A stretch of 64,000 nucleotides of DNA, from contig MQVO02000015.1 in assembly GCA_001986395.2 (NCBI GenBank), positions 841,497 to 905,496 on the forward strand, in the 5' to 3' direction. This DNA comes from Irpex lacteus. Taxonomy: Eukaryota; Basidiomycota; Agaricomycetes; Polyporales; Irpicaceae. Positions 1-12,992 of the stretch are shown one piece after another (position 1 is the stretch's first letter; each line of letters opens with the position of its first letter). Under the pieces are notes generated by a model. The model ran no database searches, was not told the origin of the DNA, and saw only the letters and a program-made list of their open reading frames with translations. Position numbers and translations under genes: made by a program.

Positions 1-251
1 AGTAGAATATCTCGCCAACGACGGCAGACATGCGATAGCCGAAGACGACGCAGTGGGCCATCGCGTCCACCTGGAGGCTCCTGTGCCGCGAACTCAAGGA
101 TATGCAGCAAGACCTCTGGGCACAACACTGATACAGGAAGGAGATCGTTTCTTTTGTAGCGTAGCTCGCTCACGGCCTTCTGCAGTTCGACGATCTGGTC
201 GTCGATAGCAGAGTGTTGAGAGATTACGACGGGATCGGAGAGAGAATACAT
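1..251 (-). CDS. F-box protein, N-terminal part (runs off the left edge)
   Basis: The reverse strand from an ATG at 251 reads open to base 1 (83 codons). It begins MYSLSDPVVIS, has a short coiled segment of about 25 residues, then an F-box core (LLPVSVLCPEVLLHILEF ... LRLSHVCRRWRDI). The F-box binds Skp1 and makes such proteins substrate adaptors of SCF ubiquitin ligases (family knowledge). The same start and layout occur in the gene at 19000-20799 (MYSLSDPAVVS ... CPEVLLYIFEL ... LRLSHVCHRWRAI), so the two are paralogues. The substrate-binding part lies outside the window. It is divergent from the mio gene, with 316 bp between the two start codons. Confidence 0.8.
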   Translation of the reverse strand, partial: MYSLSDPVVISQHSAIDDQIVELQKAVSELRYKRNDLLPVSVLCPEVLLHILEFAAQEPPGGRDGPLRRLRLSHVCRRWRDIL

Positions 252-567
252 TGCACTGTAATGGGGTATCATATTATTAAGAAGGGACATAGGAAGTGGT
301 GCTGACGTAAATACCTTGTCGAGTTCTTGTATATCCGACCCACGAGAAGGTGAAGCCGACGTCGAGCAAGAGTCGAGTAGAGTAGTTTGTCCGACGCTGT
401 GTGACATAACGCGCTGTTACCACCGTCACCCATATTCCGCGTCACGCTATTCCTCCTTCTTTCAAGCTGCCACCGTCAGCTCGAACGCACCGCACCCTAT
501 CATTCTTAACGGCAACGTATGGCCTCTGTTAAACTGATACTTATTTGATTAATAAGCTCAGGTTAGT
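252..567. promoter_or_regulatory. Divergent intergenic region (F-box gene / mio)
   Basis: This 316 bp separates two start codons pointing away from each other, so it must hold both promoters and 5' leaders. I saw no clear TATA element or operator. Short open frames here show no coding character. Confidence 0.4.
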
Positions 568-3500
568 ATGGCCACAAACTTTGAGCGGCGTGTTCAGTGG
601 CATCCTCGGTTGAACAACCGATTCATCGTCGGCAACCCGTCTCAAGTCACTCTGTACCAGTGGCTCTCGGAGTCGTCTGAGATCAAGCATGTTACCTCCA
701 GTCATATCCAGGACGCCACCTCGATGAAGGTATCGCACAGTCGAAGTTCGCTCGCCTCACGCTGTTCATGATTTACATTGGGAATAGTGCATGGCCTGGT
801 CTCCCGACCCCTCCTATGATGATCTCATCGCTGTGGGCTTGAACACGGGGAAAGTCGAGTTAACTCGGCTTGAAGGGACCAGATCTGCCAACAGTCAATC
901 ATGGGCGAAACCACTGGTTTCTCTCAATGTCAAGAACACCCGCTCTTGTAACGCCTTGGCCTTCTGTAACGCGGATCACAACTACCTGGCGGTGGGCTTG
1001 GAGAAGGCTCGAGGGGACTACGGTCTTGTGGTATGGGATATCGTCTCTGCAGCACCAAGTCTGTCGATCAGATCCTCCGGTACAAGCCAACTAACGTTCA
1101 ACGTGCCTCTATCCGACGGTTCCTCAAGGCCTGAACCCACTATAGCCCGTGCAGAGCCCGCACCTAAACACGATGGGCGAATTCTCCAACAGCATGCTCA
1201 TAATGATACTGTCACGTCCCTAGCGTTCCTCCCCCAGTCTACCACTCTCTTGCTTGCCGGTATCTCAAACAGGTCGTTACGCCTGTATGACCTACGGACG
1301 CCCCAGCCTGCAGTTCAAACAGCGTCTAGCAAAGTACAAGGCATTGCGACGGACCCGTACGACCCCTATGGGATTGGCTGCTTTGGCGACGGCGTCGTGT
1401 CGATATGGGATGGTCGGAAGATGTCGCATCCGCTCCTCACTTTCACCGAGAAGGACGCCTCCGCGGACGGTGCGAAGGCTCGTCCTAACTCTACGTTTGT
1501 CAACATCGAATTTTCGCCTACACGACGGGGAGTACTGGCCACTCTCGAACGAGACGCGAACAATGTCCGATTTTGGGACCTTCAACAGTTCGATGTCGTA
1601 GACCGCACTCCCGAAAGAAGCCGCTCGCGAGATTCGACTCAATCGCGTCGAGCACCAAGGCTGTCCTGGGCGAATCCGTCGAATATACTGCAGTGGTCGG
1701 GTTCTGGTAGTGGGCAAATGTCACCTTTGCCAGCACCACAAGATGCTGGAGACATTTCGCGGTCTCAGGTTGTCCTGGCCGGTACGAAGAGAAGTACGCA
1801 ATCCGCTTTCTCACAGCAGTACCTGCTGACGTGCCTTCCTAGCCAAGTACTTTAGTCGAACGGTCGCTTCGTTTGCTCTGGTTCCTCCACTGAACGCAGA
1901 AACGACGTTAACTACCAACGTCATGGTCGTAACGAAAGAAGGCGACTTAGAGCTATACGCCGTACATGACACCGCCACTCACACCCCGTGGAGTGCTCGA
2001 GGAGACCTCGCAATTGGCCTCGGACGCTCCTATACTGTCATCCCTGGTCTACACGAGCCAGAGCCTCCTCCGGAGCCTTGGGAACTCACAACAAACTCGT
2101 ACCCTTCCGCGACCCCGCGATCTATCCAAAAACCTCTCCTACACGAAGAAATCCCTGTACGTGGAAGGCATGGTGCACCTTCCCCAGCTATGTTCGGTCG
2201 GGGAGACGAAGACGGGTTTCCCGCTTTAGGTGGCGCCGCTCGAGGTGTAGCGAACCTCAGTGCTACTCGACCTGGCACTCGAAGTCGTGCGCTCAGCCCC
2301 GTCGCATTGAAGAACAGGTTGTTCGATCATACCGGCGTCACGCAGCGCAATCTAGCTTCTCCTTCCCCTGGCCGAAGTGATACTGGGTCGAAAGGTCGAC
2401 ATAAGAGTCTGACGAGACGATATCGGGGACAATTGGAAAGCTCGGTTCAACATACCGTCGAGACCGACATATCAATGGTAATGCGCAAGAGAGTCGTGCA
2501 AGGATATGGTCTTGTCAACGTACGTTACTTTGAACAGTCTCTTGATCTGTGAAAGTTGCTGATGTGTTTTTGTCGCGCATTAGCCAATGCATAATTCGTC
2601 GGTCGTGTTCGACGTAGGGTCTGATTCGACTTTGTCGCAGATATGGATGTGGATTGACCGTGAGTTTTCGTATCTGTCGCTGTGTTTCTTACTCGTGATG
2701 GCACATGCAGACTCCCAAAGCCTTCTCTCGGTTCATTCTTCCCTGCTCGAGGGTTACAACTTCTCGTATCAAGGCATTTTAGGGATATGGGAAGGGTTCC
2801 GGCCGACCCGACCGCAGATTACCGCACCGCATCCGACACCACGAATCCAACAGCGAAGTCTCCTCCTAGAAACCTCTCAAACCTCGCTATCCTCTCTTCT
2901 CTCTGAAGCCCAGCATCCGAGATCACGATCAAGACAACCAGATAACAGAAACTCTCGGAGCCTAGGAGACGGTCCCTCGGAAGACTTTTCTAACGTCGTG
3001 GCAACTTTGCTCAACGAGAACGACCCGGAACGCACGGCGTGGAAACCAGCCGTGTCGACGAACAAGCCCGCACAACGTAGACTGGCGCTGGACCTCTGCG
3101 GATGGAGTTTGGCCGAGGAGAACCTGAATAGCGCGGTAAAACGCTGGGAGAAAGAGCACAAGTACTCTCAGGCGGCCTGTTGGTTGGTATTCACGAGGAA
3201 GTTCAAAGCGGCGATCGACCTCTTGATGCGAAGCAAAGGTGCGTGATCGACGATTCACTCTTCCGCGTGTTTTGTCGCTTTCTCTCGGTGGCGGAGTCAT
3301 AGCTGATGGCAAGGAAGCACAGATGAGTCCCACCATATGATGTCTGGGATGCTTGCGGCTCTCAATCCGTCGGCCGGTGCTGGTGGTGGCGGTGGACTGA
3401 GGAACGCGGAGCTCCGAGAGCACTGCGAGCGGCTGATTATCCGCTTGCAAGACCCGTACCTTCGGGTGATGCTCACGCACCTGACGGTCAACGACGACTG

Positions 3501-4364
3501 GTCGGAGGTGTTGCAGGAGGATACGATACCGTTGCGAGAACGACTGGCGATTGCGTTCCAGTTCTTGGGCGACAAGGAGCTGACTGCGTATTTGCGGAGG
3601 ATCGTCCAGCGGGGCGCACAGCATGGGGAGATTGAAACTCTGTTGGTCTCGGGATTGACGCCACAGGGGATGGATATTCTCCAGACGTACCTGGACACTT
3701 CTGGAGATATACAAACTGTGGCCTTGCTGGCGGTTCTCAACCCTGCGCGGGCGCGTGACAAGCGCGTCGAGAGGTGGCTTGATGCGTATCGTGATCTGCT
3801 GGACTCGTGGAAGCTATTCCACTACCGATGTCAGCTTGATATCGACCGTGGAAGGATCCTGAACGATGCGATCCAGCAAGGGGAGGTGACACCGTTCAGG
3901 TGGACGAAGCCGGAGATCATTCTAAGGTGTAACTTCTGCAATAAGGCGCTGACTCCCCCATGGCCGAATAACGCAAAGGTGTGGCCCATTGGTGATTCTG
4001 ACTGATGCTGATGATGCTGATGGTGGCTTGCTGTAGGCGACGTCGTGCTTCCACTGTGGACGGTCATTGCCGCGTTGTTCCATATGTCTAATGACATTAA
4101 GCATCGTGAATGACTCCGCACGCAACGCAGAACTCAACCTCTCCCATCCGAAAGGTCCGTCGGCTTCCTCATCTCATCATCGATGCCTAATTAAAGACGT
4201 TATCAGACACGATCGACGAGGCCTTGGTGTTTTGTCAGTCGTGCCGCCATGGTGGACATTCGTCACATATCCTGGAGTGGTTCTACGGGGATGATGATGT
4301 GCGAAAGGCCCATGAAGTTTGTCCGGTGGCCAGCTGCGATTGTCGCTGCGCTGATGGGATGTAG
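568..4364 (+). CDS. mio: Mio/SEA4-type subunit of the GATOR2 (SEACAT) complex
   Basis: WD40 protein of the Mios family, part of GATOR2/SEACAT, which relieves GATOR1 inhibition of TORC1 at the vacuole in response to amino acids. I read eight exons: 568-729, 788-1781, 1843-2519, 2584-2659, 2711-3238, 3323-3978, 4037-4154, 4207-4364. All phases join and give 1,122 residues. The N-terminal third is a WD40 propeller (signature SCNALAF ... YLAVGLEKARGDYGLVVWDI, the Mios equivalent of the blade around residue 130). The middle is an alpha-solenoid (DPYLRVML, LVSGLTPQGMDILQTYLD, TSGDIQTVALL). The C-terminus carries the paired zinc modules: CNFC, TSCFHCGRSLPRCSIC, then CQSCRHGGHSSHILEWF and CPVASCDCRC. 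Intron 5 uses the acceptor at 3322; the nearer AG at 3302 would give a stop. The order and motifs match animal Mios closely, so the family call is firm. Confidence 0.93.
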
Positions 4365-5404
4365 CATATTACGGCAAGTGCGGGATGCCTAAACCATGCT
4401 TTCTCCTGGCCATGAAGATCGTTTTAGCGTGTCTCTTGTCGTGGAAACCAAATACAGTACGCAATTTGTAGTATGCTTGTGGGTCAATTGTTTGTGAAGA
4501 TGCGATTTATAGGAGGTTCAGGCTGATACGTAGGTTTATGGCCATAGAAGGTTAGAATCTCACAAGCTGTGCTCATTTCGCCATACGATTCAATCAGAGT
4601 ACCTTCCCAAACACTGTTAGTCTCTGTTCTCTTGTTATCAACCATGCATGAGAGCCACCGGATTCCCGTTGTAAGTCCCATGACCTTCTATCGCCGCATG
4701 CCTGGCGAATAGGAGCATCTGGGTGCACAGTCAAAATCGGAACGGCCGAATTTGACTGGCCCCCTGAGTGTGTCCCGCCAAGGGTGGGTAATGCGCATGT
4801 GAATATTGCCAAGCTTCGACGTACGCGTCTTGAGGTCAATTCAGTCGCAATAAGGTCTGACATTTAGTGGGTAAACTCTCATGCGGCTATAGCAGGTGGC
4901 CATGAAGTGAAATGAAGTGCTCTTTCTGTAGATGTCATCGCACACTGGATGTGAATGCGACTTGGGCAGCGAGGAGCAGCCAGCCAATCATACGCGCGCT
5001 TTGTTCAAATCAATTTCGTCGTCAAATTCGGGAGGGCTGCGGAACCTAAGCCACTTTACGATTCCCCGCAGCGCTTGTCTGTTGTGTCTATTCATGAACT
5101 CCCCCTGCTTCTTCGTCGCTCGTTGTCCGAACGGCCGACTGCTGCGAGTGTCCTCACGCTTCTGAACAACGAAGCACGAGCTACTCAGGCTCTGCTACAA
5201 GCTGCAATTCCCTTACTGTACTTGCATTTCGGCCTCGGCTCAGTCAGGGCTGGCACTGTACCTGAGACAGAGGACGCTAGTCTGACGGAGTTTGATCGTG
5301 GAATTTGATTATCAGGGTGATGCCCCGCACTCCCCCGCATTTATACATACACTGAAAGGGTCGCACAGGCTGACTTCATCCAATCGCCCCGCCCTAATAC
5401 CCCA
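4365..5404. other. Intergenic region before the carnitine acetyltransferase
   Basis: This 1,040 bp holds the mio 3' end and the promoter and leader of the next gene. A 117-codon open frame at 4955-5308 (+) has no recognisable motif or supporting splice context. I see no RNA gene or repeat. Confidence 0.4.
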
Positions 5405-8351
5405 ATGACCTCCTCCCCAGTCACCAAGTTCAAGCCAGAACCCCCGCGGCTGCAGAACCGCACGTTCGCGCGCCAGAGCGAGCTCCCCAAACTCCCCGTG
5501 CCCCCTCTCGAAGATACATGCAGGCGGTACTTGCAAGCGTTAGAGGGCCTCCAGGATCCGCGGGATCACGAAGAAACGAAGAAGGCCGTCGAAGACTTCT
5601 TGAAGAATGACGGTCCGCGGATACAGCAGAGACTGATTGCGTGGGCCGAAAACAAGGCGAGGTACGCCCACGAGTCTATTGCTCAACCTACGATCACTCA
5701 TCGTTTCCACCTTATAGCTACATCGAAGACTTCTGGTGAGCACCACTGTATACTACTGCTACTTCTCGCGCCATGTTTAATCTTGTTGAACAGGTATGAG
5801 TCATACCTCTCGCACACAGACCCCGTCGTTCTCGCTCTCAACCCCTTCTTCGTCCTCGAGTACGTCCATATCTCGTATATTCCCAGTACATGACTAACGT
5901 CTACCAAAAGAAACGACCCAACACCAGATCGAGGCTCCCAACTACCTCGAGCTGCGGCTCTCATCATCTCTTCTCTAGGCTTTATCCATGACCTCCGCGC
6001 AGGCCAGCTCGAGCCGGACTCCGTGCGAGGCGTGCCACTCGACATGGATCAATACACCCGGTTGTTTGGTACAGCTCGGATACCGACTGAGCGGGGATGC
6101 AGAATGGAGACGCACCCGGAAGCACGGCATATTGTAGTGCTGCGTCGTGGTCAATTCTGTATGTCTATCCTCACCTCTATCCACCTGTCAACGGCAACTA
6201 ATCATGTTCGATAGATTGGTTCGACGTCCTTGACCAGGAAAACAGACCAGTGCTCACTGAGCGCGAGATCCTGCGGAACCTCCAAGCTATCGTCGCAGAT
6301 GCCGACCAACTCCCAGTCCACGAAGTACGCCTCACCTCCCCATATTAGGAAGGTCTTCTCCCTTTACTGATGCACGTTCCGTCATCCAGGTCGCACGCAA
6401 CTCCATCGGCGTCCTATCAACAGAGAACCGCAAAGTCTGGTCCTCGCTCCGGAAGTCACTCACCAAGAACAGAAACAACGAGTCCTGCCTAGAAGTCGTC
6501 GATAACGCTCTGTTCGTCGTGTGTCTGGACGACGCCCACCCCGATAACCTCGCCGAGCTGTGCAACAACTTCCTTTGCGGGACGTACAATTTGAAGAATG
6601 GCGTCCAGATCGGCACTTGCACGAACCGTTGGTACGATAAGCTGCAGATCATCGTCACAGCGGATGGCGCTGCTGGTATCAACTTCGAACATACCGGCGT
6701 GGACGGGCACACCGTGCTCAGGTTCGCCGCCGACGTCTTCACCGAAGGCCTCATGCTCCTCGCGCGCTCCATAAACCCCTCCGCCCCCACCCTCTTCAAC
6801 GCCCCCCTCTCCCCCTACGCCCGCTCCTACAAACCACCCCACTCCCACAAATCCAAATACGTCCCACAAACCCCTCCCTACCTCATCGACACCGCGCCCA
6901 AGAAGCTCGAATGGCAATTATACCCGGAACTTCGAGCGGGTATAAGGTTCGCGGAGACGAGGCTGAGCGACTTGATTTGCCAGAATGACTGTCAGGCGTT
7001 AGAGTTTAAGGGGTATGGGAAGAATTTTATTACGAGTCATGGGTTTAGTCCGGATGCGTTTGTGCAGATGGCGTTTCAGGCGGCGTATTATGGGTTGTAT
7101 GGTGAGTGGATTTGAATGCTGTCGGATCTTGCAGGATACTAATAAGCCAATATTATACTAGGACGAATTGAATGCACTTACGAGCCTGCCATGACGAAGT
7201 CATTCTTGCACGGGAGGACAGAAGCGATTCGCACTGTGCAGCCCCAGAGTGTCGACTTCGTAAAGGTAACGCACCGTTTAGCCACTTCCAGCGACATAAA
7301 AGCTAATTACAATACACTTCCCTTGCAGACATTCTTCTCAGAAGCAACACCCCAAACCAAAGTCAACGCCCTCCGCAAAGCCTGCCAAAACCACACCAAG
7401 CTCACAAAGGAATGCAGCCAAGGCTTCGGCCAAGACCGGCACCTCTACGCGCTCTACTGCCTCCTCCAACGCGAACGCGAGAACGTCTCCATCGACGAGC
7501 GCCCCATCTCCCCCGCCACCAGCACCTCGTCCCACCTGAGTTCTGGGAGCGGCAATGAGTGCGGTGGGTGCGGGAGCAAGCCGCCGCTCCCCCAGATCTT
7601 TACGGATCCGGGATGGGGGTTGTTGAGTACGTCGATTTTGTCGACGTCGAATTGTGGGAATCCGGCGTTGAGGCTGTTTGGGTTCGGGCCTGTGGCGGCG
7701 GATGGGTATGGGATTGGGTATATCATTAAGGATGATGGGTTGTCTGTGTGCGTATCGTATCGTCTCTTCCTCTTTCTCCTCTTCTTCGATCTATGCGATG
7801 TGGATCTTACTTATCTGAGTTTGTTGATACGATAGATGCGCCTCGTCGAAGCACCTACAGACCCGCCGGTTCCTCGATACCCTACAAGGCTACCTCCAAG
7901 ACGTCCAGCGTCTCCTGATCCAACACCACCTCTCTGCGAACCCCGCCGCAGAGCCGTTCGTCGACCACGCTGGTATTCTGCGGGACTCGAGAACTGGTCG
8001 ACCGATCAACGGGAGGATCAGCCCCGAGCAGGAGTATGATGCCTATGATGATACCGATACTATGCGTGAGTGCCATCTATCTAATCTAAACGGAGGAAGA
8101 TAGATGGGATTGTGAGCTGACTTGTGTCTTCCCTTCTGCCTTGCTTCCTTCGGTGCAGCTGGATACTCGTTCTTTGATAGTGGCGATATCGAGGTGCTGG
8201 GACGTCGGAAACGGGCACCGTCGTATTACAATACCGGTACGTTCTTTGACTCTTTTTTACTACCTACAGGCAAGGCGAGCGGTGCTGACGAGGGCTTGCT
8301 TGCTTCTTTGTTTGTACAGGAAAAGTGATTCCGATGGCAGAGTATTCGTGA
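5405..8351 (+). CDS. Carnitine O-acetyltransferase
   Basis: Choline/carnitine acyltransferase; it moves acetyl groups between CoA and carnitine, which lets acetyl units cross between peroxisome, cytosol and mitochondrion during growth on acetate or fatty acids. Eleven exons join in frame: 5405-5661, 5718-5735, 5794-5859, 5911-6158, 6215-6324, 6390-7101, 7162-7265, 7329-7747, 7836-8065, 8159-8236, 8320-8351. The product is 757 residues. The catalytic histidine is in NFEHTGVDGH (about residue 334, preceded by NRWYDK). The substrate-binding STS motif is in LLSTSILSTSNCG, followed by FGFGPVAADGYGIGY; both fit the family. Exon 2 is only 18 nt. The protein ends MAEYS, so no PTS1-type peroxisomal signal is seen, and no strong mitochondrial presequence is evident. 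I infer a cytosolic (FacC/Yat-like) rather than an organellar (AcuJ/Cat2-like) form. A low-complexity Ser/Gly-rich insert (residues ~590-610) is unusual. Confidence 0.93.
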
Positions 8352-9378
8352 TCTCGACGTGGAAGGAAGCTTGGTCTGTATGATGTGGCTGTGTGACATC
8401 TCCAGAGTTATCTGTGTAAAGATAAGTGGATGGCCATGAAGAGCGTATAACTTTCGGAGGTAGATGTAACATACAGTTGTGTATTTTAGCGTGATTCCGT
8501 CATGTATTGTCCGCTAGCTCTGTTCTCTTGATTATTGTTGTAAATATATCTGTAGCTCGTTGTGGAATGCAACTAGGATAGACTGCATTGGTGTTTCCTT
8601 TGTGTTTCCTGGCAGTAATCGTGAGAAAACGAAGCTCGTTGGTTCAGCGATCGAGAGCCGCCGACGTCATGCGCCCCGACCAAATTCTAAAAGTAGCAAT
8701 GTCGGGCGTCGATATGATGCCCTCTTCATTAGTGTTCGGAAGACACAACTCTCTCTCAATTGCATGTTGTGGAGAGCGATGTGTTTAAAGAGAGCAGAAC
8801 TGAGGAGGACGAAGTTTGCTCCCCCACCCCTGTCTTCCAGTCTCCTGCGAGTGCCAGTGATCCGTTTCGATTTTCCATCCCGCCATCGGTAGCAGGTGAG
8901 CTGCCGTGCACGTTCTCCTGTGTAAGCTTGATCCCTTGGTGGTCGGAAGACGCCTCGGGATGCTCGGAGGCACGACTTGCGGAGGATTCTGGCGTCTTGC
9001 ATGTATCGCATCCCTGTGCAAATACTATTATTGTTCGTCGGGCACAGCCAGCCAATGACCATCTCTCCTTTCTCCGTAACTTCCCCTCCTCTCGTGCCCA
9101 CCATTTGCGTGCGTCGAGTAACCTCAAGCAGCCCGTCGTCAGGGTCCCAAGGCACAGGGAACTAGAGGATCTGAATACCAATGTTCCCATGATATTCATG
9201 CGGTGAAGTCATCAAACTGTCGCGCGCATTGCCCCCGTCGTACACGGAAAACAGAGAACCATCACCATCTCCCGTCCTTGTCCTTTCCCGGCAAATTTGC
9301 GTTTATACAAACCTCCCCTCTTTGCTCTCGTACGCTCACGGTCTTCTTTCTACCACTACTCCGCCCGTCCCTGGCTAC
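8352..9378. other. Intergenic region
   Basis: About 1 kb between two plus-strand genes. Several overlapping open frames of 60-160 codons occur on both strands at 8,560-9,210. They overlap each other and lack conserved motifs, so none is called. It should contain the terminator of the acyltransferase and the promoter of the membrane protein at 9379. Confidence 0.4.
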
Positions 9379-11335
9379 ATGAACGGCTTACCGTTCGAAC
9401 TCTCGCTGCTCGTCGCGGGATATGTGTATACGGCATCGGCCCGGCTGTCTGCAAGGGTATGTTCAGATTTCTGTGTTTGCGCCCCTGTTCTGAACACACT
9501 GGCTATGTTAGGATCTTGCTACGCCGTGTTCAGGCAAATACAGTGCTGTGAGTGACTGGCTGTGCTCGATATCTCGTCAGCTCATAGACCTCCTCCGTTC
9601 TGTAGCTCAACGCAGGTTATGGACCTCCCGGAGACCTCTACAGTTTTCTCGTCGAACCATGCCAACCCTCACAAAACCCGTTATCTGCAACGGCATGCTA
9701 TTGGTAAGTACATCATGTAGTGTCCAAATCCTTGGTCGTTGATTTTGATTACCCACAGCAACCTCGCTGCGTACAATCTGCGCCAAGCAGCCCAATACTG
9801 CAACGGAGAGAGTCCTCGGTCGTGGCAACAATGGGCATCGACCTACAACTGCAGCAACACCTCATCCCCGCCTGCGCAGCCCACCACCGACTTCGGAGTC
9901 TCTCTACCAAAATGGGCGACACAGGCGTTATCCGAGGGTGGGACATTTGATATCGAAGCGGCTCTGCAAAGTGAGTGTCCTGTCCTGCGCAATCTTATAG
10001 CATATCAACCTGAACCCACACGAAACTCCAGCGGCCTCGGGAAGTTCAAAATGGACAACTGTGCAGATCGTAGTCCCCATTATCGTAGGACTCACCGTCG
10101 CCGTACTCGCCACTGTCTTCTTCTTCTGGTACCGTCGTCGTAATCGGAACTCGAGCTCGCGGTACGCCAAGCCGTCAAGGAAAGAAGGAAAGGCGTGGCA
10201 GGACTCTCATCTGCGTGGACAAAGACGGTGGTTTGGGCTGTTGCCGGATAGACCGACTGTACGGTCGAGGTCGCGGAGGGAGAACTGGTCGATCGACGAG
10301 GGCGCCGTGATGTCGCCCGAGGACATGGAGTTGTCTGGATCTCGTCTGAACGCGCCGTCCCGTACGACTCTCAATAGTAGCTACCACGACCGACCCGCCT
10401 CAGGACACTCCCGCTCAGAGTCAGCCACCTCCTTATTGTCCTCACCATCAGCGAAGACGAACACATCGTGGATATCCGCCATCACCAACTTCCTGCCTAC
10501 GGCGAAGGCGTACCAGTCCGGCGTGAAGAAGGAGAAGGACTATAAACGCGTGAGGGTTATGCATAGTCCCCTGCCGGGGACGGTCGACTTGGAAGGAGAG
10601 CCGTACGACCCTGCTCTCCCGCCTGCTCCTCCTCCGTCTGCGTATAGCACCTACAAATCCACCGTCACGACTGCAACTTCAAGTCCACCGGGGAACGGAG
10701 CTGCTGGTCCGTCCACACAACAAGACCCTCCACAACAACGACGACAAGACAGCCTCCCGAGTTTCGTAGACATCAGACGTCAGTCGACAGGCCTGGAGTC
10801 GACTTCGCGGCACGCGACTGGAGGGTCAAGTTTTGCTGGTCCGCCTACTACCATGGCCGTTCACCATCCTCACCACCCGCACCACACACACCGCAACGTT
10901 CCGTCGCAGGATAGTACGGTTACGAGGGATAATAGCGTCAGTGAGAGGATGACGAGCGGGAGGCCGCCTGCTTCGGAGTTTTCGTTGGGGAGCAGTGGGT
11001 TGATGACGCCGACTGGTATGACGGAGACGAGTTCTTTGCCGTTTGTCCTCGTGAGTCTCTTCTCTTATCCTCAATCCTTACCTCCTTACCTCCTTACCTC
11101 CTTTTCCATCGTTATCTTCATGGTGTACTGACGTATTCCCGCTTGCTAGTCCCCAAGACAACTAAGCTTCGCATCCCCCCTCCTCCCTCACGCACGCCCA
11201 CCACCGTTCGCACCAGGGCTACAAGAAGGAATAGTAGACGAAGAGCATTATAACCCGCATACGTTGGCGTTTAGGAACGACTCGACGGACTCGTTGGCGT
11301 ATCCTGTGTATCCTAGGAACATGCCTATGTCTTAG
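9379..11335 (+). CDS. Single-pass membrane protein of unknown function (basidiomycete orphan family)
   Basis: Six exons fit in frame: 9379-9456, 9512-9547, 9606-9703, 9759-9970, 10032-11050, 11150-11335 (542 residues). The N-terminus is a hydrophobic signal-like stretch. A Cys-rich luminal/extracellular domain follows (PCSGKYSALNAGYGPPGD ... EPCQPSQN ... ACYCNLAAYNLRQAAQYCN ... WASTYNCS). One transmembrane helix is at about residues 153-172 (VVPIIVGLTVAVLATVFFFW), followed by basic stop-transfer residues (YRRRNR). The cytosolic tail is long, Ser/Pro/Thr-rich and probably phosphorylated. The C-x-C-N/AY pattern plus one helix and a disordered tail recurs in Agaricomycete surface proteins (general knowledge). 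A sensor or cell-wall-facing role is only a guess. The gene starts at the first ATG giving a signal-like N-terminus. Confidence 0.75.
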
Positions 11336-11654
11336 TCTATCTTCTTGGTTAGTTGTCGATTCTAGTCTCAGAGTGCGCATACCTGGGATGTTGGACGATG
11401 GGGTGGTATTTATCGTTGCTTTGCTTTGCTATTGCTTTGTTCGCTTTCGATGGGTAGCAAGCTATCTTATCTTTTTCTTTCACTGGGACTCCTGATGAAC
11501 TTGACTACTTATGTATCTCACGTACGATGTGAAACTTACTGACGACACTCATGGACTCTACGATATAATGTATAACTGATCAGGAGAACGTGTCTTTCCT
11601 TTTTGTTTGTTTGTTGAATAGTTGTTAGAACTTTTCTTGTATTAATTAATGGAC

Positions 11655-12005
11655 TTACTTACTGTACGTTACATCTCCTATGAAATTTAAGCCAACCATG
11701 CATATGGACTCTTCTCGCTCTCGCCTAGCTAGTTTACAGCACCCCCCCTCCTTCTCCGCTACTCCGCCCTTAAGCTCGTCAGCCGAATACTTCTCCACAT
11801 CCTGCAACTCTCCAGAGTCCCCTGTCCCCGTTTCAGAATCGGAATTGGGCAATGCGTACCCCTTCTGCTTGAAATGTGCTATCACAGCACTCGCCATTTC
11901 ATCCTGCGTCGCGGTCAACGTGGGCAACGCGTTCTTGACCTGTAGCAGTTCTTCTGCGGTGAGCATGAGGGGAGGGGATGATGTGGATTTCTGTATGATG
12001 GGCAT
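11655..12005 (-). CDS. Small hypothetical protein
   Basis: An open frame of 116 residues starting MPIIQKSTSSPP. It has a plausible helical, acidic middle (LTAEELLQVKNALPTL, TATQDEMASAVIAHFKQKGY) and an acidic tract (SDSETGTGDSGELQDVEKYSADELK). The frame stays open upstream to 12200, so a longer product or a spliced 5' exon is possible; I chose the ATG where natural-looking composition begins. An opposite-strand open frame (11680-12111) is taken as its shadow. No family is recognised. It is tail-to-tail with the membrane-protein gene ending at 11335. Confidence 0.4.
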   Translation of the reverse strand: MPIIQKSTSSPPLMLTAEELLQVKNALPTLTATQDEMASAVIAHFKQKGYALPNSDSETGTGDSGELQDVEKYSADELKGGVAEKEGGCCKLARREREESICMVGLNFIGDVTYSK

Positions 12006-12992
12006 TATGTACGGTGGTCGTCTGGCTCGTGTCAGTAAAGCAGAGTGGTTCAACGTCAAGACCGATGCTTGTGAGAGGCTGGAACTGAGGCTGGGAAATT
12101 GTTGGTGTTGAGCGGGTACCATTACGTCTTGTTTGGAGCACTGTTGGCTGCCATCGTACACACAGACATACCAGAAAGCTGATAGACCATCCGTCCACAT
12201 AGAGTCGTGGAGAGTTTAATGGGTTTATTCATTCTTGGTGCTTGAAAGTGATGAGTGAGGGAGAGGAAGCACCGCGACGCAGGACTGTGGGTGGACGTCG
12301 GTGGACCCTAGAAGAAGCGCCGTAGCAAGACGTCGGAGTTCTTTCCAAGTTCTTTCTGAACAAGTTCCTCTCACTAGCCTCGCAGATTTCATACATGTCT
12401 ACCGCTCGCTCCGCATGAACGGAGACAGTGGTAGCAGCAATGGCACAGGTTTATATCGATCAACGTGTAACAGAGAGGTCGACATTGTACTTACTGGGCA
12501 TGCCGGAAATTAAAATGCGCTTGCTAGGTCCCTAGTTGGGTGTGTAGAAGGTGCGCCTTGCACATGCAGTATCTGACATTTTCTTATGATATGTTCAGTT
12601 ACACAGCCGCAATTCATTATTGATAGCAGGCACAGTTCAGAACGATTGTCAATATCTCGTCGTATGCGAAGACCGGATCAAGCCTGAGAAAACCCTGAGG
12701 CCATTCAGGCCAGGCCAGCACGCATGAGTTGAGAGCTCAAACAAATGCGACACGCCAATGTTACCTGTGTTCCGTTAATACGCTATCATTCCCCAAAGTC
12801 AGCTTATGTGTAATTTGGTGGCGAGTGCCAGTGGTATATCGTTTTGAACATGGCTCTCATTGCTCAGCATTGAATCAGTTAAACGTGGGCCACCGGAGAC
12901 ATATATATGTAAGCCCCTTGTTACTACCTACATCCACACTAGTCTTACACTTCTAAGCTACGCCTCTCAAGTATCTACTGTCAAACCGCATC
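12006..12992. other. Intergenic region
   Basis: Between the small minus-strand gene and the membrane gene at 12993. A near-TATA stretch (atatatatgtaag) lies at about 12,900, roughly 90 bp before the next start codon. I see no supported gene. Confidence 0.35.

Noticed and set aside
2962..3714. 250-codon minus-strand open frame inside mio
   Set aside because: Shadow of the mio coding exons; Arg/Gln-rich product without motifs.
4955..5308. 117-codon open frame upstream of the carnitine acetyltransferase
   Set aside because: No motif, no splice context and position in the likely promoter/leader; not enough to call a gene.
8667..9206. Overlapping open frames of ~150 codons on both strands
   Set aside because: Several frames are open at once in the same GC-rich DNA, so none stands out as coding.
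11680..12111. 143-codon plus-strand open frame
   Set aside because: It is antisense to a frame with better amino-acid composition (11655-12005, minus).
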